Assembly: GCA_016234525.1 (NCBI GenBank)
Contig: JACRBK010000138.1
Span: 1 to 10,706, forward strand
Length of the DNA stretch: 10,706 bases
Direction: 5' to 3'
Origin: Chloroflexota bacterium
GTDB taxonomy: Bacteria; Chloroflexota; Anaerolineae; Aggregatilineales; Aggregatilineaceae
Shown: positions 8,601 to 10,706 of the stretch, in pieces
How the letters are laid out: every line of letters starts with the position of its first letter
Position numbering within the stretch: the first letter of the stretch is position 1
The notes under the pieces: model-generated
Told to the model about the DNA's origin: nothing
The model's database searches: none
What the model saw: only the letters and a program-made list of their open reading frames with translations
Translations under genes and position numbers: made by a program

Positions 8601-8859
8601 GAGTGAGCGCGAACAAGCCGCCGAACATGCCTTAGCCGCCTACCGCGAAGCCTGGGCAGACGGCCCGCCGTTTAGCTGGTGGTGGGACTTAGAGCGCGCC
8701 AAGAAGGTGCTGTCCGCGCTGGGGATCGATCCGCCCACGCTGCCGCCGTTCGACCCGGCGAAGGTGGAGAAAATCCCGCATGAGGATGAGATTCGCGCGT
8801 TTATCGAAGAACTGCGGGCGAAACCGAAGGATGAAAAACCGTTCGATTCCAACTTTTAG
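5662..8859 (+). CDS. DUF4062-STAND NTPase-TPR protein (candidate conflict/defence regulator)
   Basis: The predicted product is a 1065-residue cytosolic STAND switch protein. Residues 15-175 are a DUF4062 domain: VMVSSTSLDL, then PLAMEAG, IGIIGCRYG (74-81), and SITELELRRAEAREIPVLIF (95-114). Residues 213-440 are an NB-ARC/NACHT-like ATPase: entry motif FVGRREEL, Walker A IGGLGKS (K244, S245; the usual first Gly is A238), Walker B LLVLDGIERV (D320), sensor ILISTR (369-374), and NHSLLLTVIAG near 429-439. A winged helix runs from about 480 to 509 and resumes at about 600-633, ending in LHPVVRGYA; a Glu/Gln-rich helical insert separates the halves. Residues 640-1000 are TPR-like helices expected to sense a trigger or bind a partner. 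The start is the ATG at 5662, with GGAG 7 nt upstream. The gene stands alone between two repeat copies. Anti-phage or conflict function is inferred from architecture; a developmental or signalling regulator remains possible. Confidence 0.9.
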   Translation: MPTHPHSVPRRRTHHADVMVSSTSLDLPKHRKAAIDAIWRRDMFPLAMEAGVASPTDAIQFSLEMVDEAEVYIGIIGCRYGHRPSDAVRNPDDLSITELELRRAEAREIPVLIFIMADEHPGPTVGEAKTFYESSAKGKKKLEKLKADLKARYVVSFFSSVDQLGAQIYQALSELIERGVITPQETTEDEKDSDLPRPPEPFVAHPYILTQTFVGRREELKRLDEWAASGDTTMIVEAIGGLGKSALTWEWFNTRPEGQFAGRLWWSFYESDSAVTNFTRHTLAYLTGQPLDFFTNMAQDERERTLLTLLCAKPYLLVLDGIERVLVAYHRLDAPHITDEQVKENLRGCTDPRHSQFLQKLIACAPTKILISTRLIPADLENKAGQLLPGVQKHHLNGLANSDALLLLCHLGVSGNERDMLRFTRQFENHSLLLTVIAGRINDYRPAPGSFDAWYPAEGHSLRLSDPELSQRRTHILQYALDGLPPELRKLLAQASAFRYALDYETISAFNPYVPPKPPEVKEPRKPDTGRYSSIEIYRLYERLDQAANDEERAAIQQQIDQEVAKIETDYQQRLIAYQDYQQALAAYLNSAEYRAGLEKFHKGLKELEDRGLLQWDRAYNRYDLHPVVRGYAQEGLQGDERQSTYERIRDHFERVPPKKLEEVRELDDLRRDFEIYHALIGAGLLDRAAEFYGSRLGEVLQYQLAAYPTIVELLTPLFPDGTDNPPCLSSVQQQCTSMTDLANAFFLLGQNRLSLTLKVLTIKIDLDRKYAPNLRVDLSNYSHSLQNNNHLAAAQRTLDLVRDLAEAAGDARGLAMSYLDLLSIYQNTGQWMAAEQAYQVFNTSPPTYQREFWQTDAEFCRAEMLISQELDAAEALDRAWTLAFKSQNALGQRVIYSLRGEVALQRGDPAAAAGHFQDAITLARKHGSATLAGYLGGLARARALQGQGDEARQIIETLLQEQSEDKKLHLDAAEVYLTLSEREQAAEHALAAYREAWADGPPFSWWWDLERAKKVLSALGIDPPTLPPFDPAKVEKIPHEDEIRAFIEELRAKPKDEKPFDSNF

Positions 8860-8869
8860 GTGATCGGCT

Positions 8870-9034
8870 TTTACCCCTATCCCCCCCTGCCCCCCTTTCC
8901 CCGCTGCGCAGAGAAAGGGGGAGAATGTCGGCTGCGGTCCCCTCTCTACCAGCGCGAAGCGCGCAGTGGGGAGGGGACACAGGGGAGGGGCTGTTTTTGC
9001 TGACGGCTGAAAACTGAAAGCTAAAAACTGCTCT
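8870..9034 (+). repeat. Intergenic palindromic repeat, copy 2 (longer, multi-hairpin)
   Basis: It shares outer blocks with 5424-5547 (TTTACCCCTATCCCCCC at the left; TGTTTTTGCTGA, GGCTGA and GCTGAAA-like units at the right). Three stems can be drawn. The first pairs CCCCCTTTC (8891-8899) with GAAAGGGGG (8913-8921) over a loop containing CTGCGCAG. The second pairs TCCCCTC (8938-8944) with GAGGGGA (8971-8977), with GCGC-GAA-GCGC at its tip. The outer stem pairs CCCCT (8874-8878) and CCCCTG (8884-8889) with CAGGGGAGGGG (8980-8990). The result is a cloverleaf-like fold beginning about 10 bases after the STAND stop codon. Confidence 0.8.
8874..8998 (+). terminator. Possible terminator formed by the repeat after the STAND gene
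   Basis: The outer GC-rich stem of repeat copy 2 closes at 8990 and is followed by TG and then TTTTT (8994-8998), directly downstream of the STAND stop codon. This resembles an intrinsic terminator with a branched instead of a simple hairpin. The long loop and the short T-run make it uncertain. Confidence 0.35.
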
Positions 9035-9103
9035 CGTGAGGCGAATTACCCCCCAACGGCGTAGAATCTGGTAGAGTTAAATGAGACTGGATGTGACGCT
9101 ATC

Positions 9104-9108
9104 GAGGG
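9104..9108 (+). promoter_or_regulatory. Ribosome binding site deciding the metalloprotease GTG start
   Basis: GAGGG lies 9 nt upstream of the GTG at 9118. The in-frame ATG at 9145 has no comparable site, and starting there would remove the basic n-region (K, H, H, R) of the signal peptide. A TAGAAT at 9062-9067 could be the -10 element of the gene, but no -35 of useful quality is found at the right spacing. Confidence 0.6.
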
Positions 9109-9117
9109 TAAAACGCC

Positions 9118-10706
9118 GTGTATGGTAAAACGAATCATCACCGGATGGTGATCGCCCTGCTGATTCTGGCGGCGGGGCTGCTGATCCCGTCGTGGGCGGC
9201 GAACGCCAGCCCGCCCACCGCGCAGGCACGCCCCAAACTGTCCGGCCCCGAACTGACGCACGGAACCGAGCATTTTGTGATTCACTACACCTTCAGCGGT
9301 GTGGATGCGGTCCCCGCCGCCGATACGGATCGCAGTGACACGCCCGACTGGGTAGAAGAAGCGGGTGTGGTGATGGAAGCGATCTGGCGCGTGGAGATCA
9401 ACACCATGGGCTGGCCCGCCCCGCTGCCGGATCGCGGCGAAGGGGGCGATAACCGCTTCGACGTGTACCTGATGGAGTTGTTCAGCAGCGGTTTAGCGGG
9501 ATATGTCTCGCCGGACGGCGGATTTGTGGGCGATAACCCCAACACGCCGCGCGCCGAACAGCAGGCCGCTTATGGGTTTCTGGTGCTGGAAAACGACTAT
9601 ATCGATCCCAGCCCGCCCGCTGGACTAAAAGTCTGGTCGCCGGAGGACTGGCTGCGCATCATCGCGGCGCACGAATTTAACCACATGCTGCAAATCGCCA
9701 TCAACGGGATTCACCCGATGCACTTCTGGTATGAATCCACCGCCAATTGGATGGAATCGCAGGTTTTCCCCCACCTGCCAGACAACATGGAATCGGCGGG
9801 GGCGGTGTTCAAATCGCCGGATACGTGTATGCTGCGTTACGGCGGCGTCAACCGGATCGAATCCGGGCTGCACTGGTATGGCATGTGGGTCTTTAACCAG
9901 ATGCTTTCCGAGCAGTATGGGGGCAGCCTGGTGCTGGATATCTGGTATCGCATGGCGGACGGTTATGGTTATGCCCCGTTTGATGATGCGTTCACCGCCG
10001 TCGGAACAACTTTTGATGACGAGGTGCGGCGGTTGGCGCTCTCTGTGCTGCTGCGCGATTTTAATGACGGCGGACAATTCCCCACAGCGCGGCTGCAAGA
10101 AGCAGTCAATGCGCCGGGCGAATGGTCCCCGGCGGACGGCGTGCAGCGCTACGCGATGGAGTATATCGGCCTGGAGATGGGCGGCGGAACCTACACCGTC
10201 ACGCTGAGCAGTGATGATCCTGGCGTGGAGGCGATGCTCGTCGGAATGAGGGGCGAAATGGCGGACGTGTACGGCCCTGCTCACGAATTCACGGTGGATT
10301 TCAGCCGCTACGATCATGCCTATCTGACGGTGATCAACCTGACACGCCCACCCAACGAAGCGGGCTGCGCGACAGCGCGTTATACCTATGCGTTGAAAGA
10401 CCCGGTCGGTGATCCCAACGGCGCAGCGTATCAGATCAGCGCGCCCAATTTCGCCCCGCCGCGTGTCGAAGCCGTCACCGATCCCGAAGACGCGCCGATC
10501 ATGAACCCGTTTTACCAGACCGAATATAACATCCGCGACGAGATTAAAGAGGTTGATCTACCTTTCGATCCGATTGTGCCGCGCGGCAAACCCGACGGTT
10601 ATGAACTCGACAGTGTTTATGGCATCAACGCGGATGAACAAGGCGCGGAATTTGTCGCGTTGAATGCGCCCTCCGGCGGCGTGGTGGCCCAGATGTTGTA
10701 TTACAA
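9118..10706 (+). CDS. Secreted HEXXH zinc metalloprotease, C-terminus off window
   Basis: The frame is open from the GTG at 9118 to the right edge: 529 full codons, no stop. Residues 1-30 form a signal peptide (MYGKTNHHR, hydrophobic VIALLILAAGLLIP, cleavage after AANA), so the product is exported. The catalytic motif is HEFNH (H185, E186, H189), followed by FWYESTANWME, in which E206 or E213 would be the third zinc ligand. The order HExxH, then about 17-24 residues, then E is gluzincin-like. GGDNRFDVYLMEL (109-121) resembles the region before the active site in bacterial secreted proteases of the MXAN_6640 type, a resemblance recalled from memory and not searched. Beta-rich segments follow from about residue 350 (GTYTVTLSSDDPGVEA), suggesting an accessory or prepeptidase-like domain. 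It follows the STAND gene by 258 bases containing the repeat, so it probably has its own transcript. The substrate is unknown. Confidence 0.85.
   Translation, partial: MYGKTNHHRMVIALLILAAGLLIPSWAANASPPTAQARPKLSGPELTHGTEHFVIHYTFSGVDAVPAADTDRSDTPDWVEEAGVVMEAIWRVEINTMGWPAPLPDRGEGGDNRFDVYLMELFSSGLAGYVSPDGGFVGDNPNTPRAEQQAAYGFLVLENDYIDPSPPAGLKVWSPEDWLRIIAAHEFNHMLQIAINGIHPMHFWYESTANWMESQVFPHLPDNMESAGAVFKSPDTCMLRYGGVNRIESGLHWYGMWVFNQMLSEQYGGSLVLDIWYRMADGYGYAPFDDAFTAVGTTFDDEVRRLALSVLLRDFNDGGQFPTARLQEAVNAPGEWSPADGVQRYAMEYIGLEMGGGTYTVTLSSDDPGVEAMLVGMRGEMADVYGPAHEFTVDFSRYDHAYLTVINLTRPPNEAGCATARYTYALKDPVGDPNGAAYQISAPNFAPPRVEAVTDPEDAPIMNPFYQTEYNIRDEIKEVDLPFDPIVPRGKPDGYELDSVYGINADEQGAEFVALNAPSGGVVAQMLYY

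Noticed and set aside
5424..9034. The two repeat copies as CRISPR or transposon ends
   Set aside because: There are only two non-identical copies 3.3 kb apart in direct orientation, with no spacers, no transposase and no visible target-site duplication.
9625..10317. Minus-strand open frame of 230 codons
   Set aside because: It is antisense to the metalloprotease gene, whose plus frame has a signal peptide and HEXXH motif. The antisense product is H/R-rich and featureless.

Overview
The window (about 60% GC, uninterrupted genes, compact spacing) looks like chromosomal DNA of a Chloroflexota bacterium, probably Anaerolineae-like. This is an inference from style: a secreted macroglobulin carrying an SH3b domain, a large NTPase-TPR regulator, a secreted HEXXH protease, and palindromic intergenic repeats of the CCCCTATCCCCCC...GGCTGAAAGCTGA type. 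No rRNA, tRNA, CRISPR array, transposase or integrase is visible, so the taxonomic placement is moderate at best.

Layout: (1) 1-4629, minus strand: the N-terminal 1543 residues of a very large secreted alpha-2-macroglobulin-family protein, cut by the left edge before its expected thioester domain. (2) 4813-5319, minus strand: a 168-residue DinB-superfamily protein with its own promoter. (3) 5320-5661: a divergent intergenic region holding an extended -10 promoter for dinB, one copy of a palindromic repeat, and a candidate promoter for the next gene. (4) 5662-8859, plus strand: a 1065-residue STAND NTPase with an N-terminal DUF4062 domain, an NB-ARC/NACHT-like ATPase, a winged helix interrupted by a charged helical insert, and a C-terminal TPR-like sensor. 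(5) 8860-9117: a second, longer and better-folded copy of the same repeat, ending in a T-run. (6) 9118-10706, plus strand: a secreted HEXXH zinc metalloprotease starting at GTG and cut by the right edge.

The genes do not form one operon. The two outer genes encode exported proteins: a predicted protease trap and a protease. The central gene encodes a cytosolic signal-transducing NTPase of the kind found in prokaryotic conflict and anti-phage systems. It stands alone and is bracketed by two same-orientation copies of an intergenic repeat. This bracketed STAND gene is the best candidate here for an undescribed system. Its DUF4062 domain carries a T-x-x-E-x-x-x-A-x(5)-P pattern resembling the catalytic signature of nucleoside deoxyribosyltransferase/TIR-like folds. 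Part of its sensor is noticeably less GC-rich than the rest of the gene.
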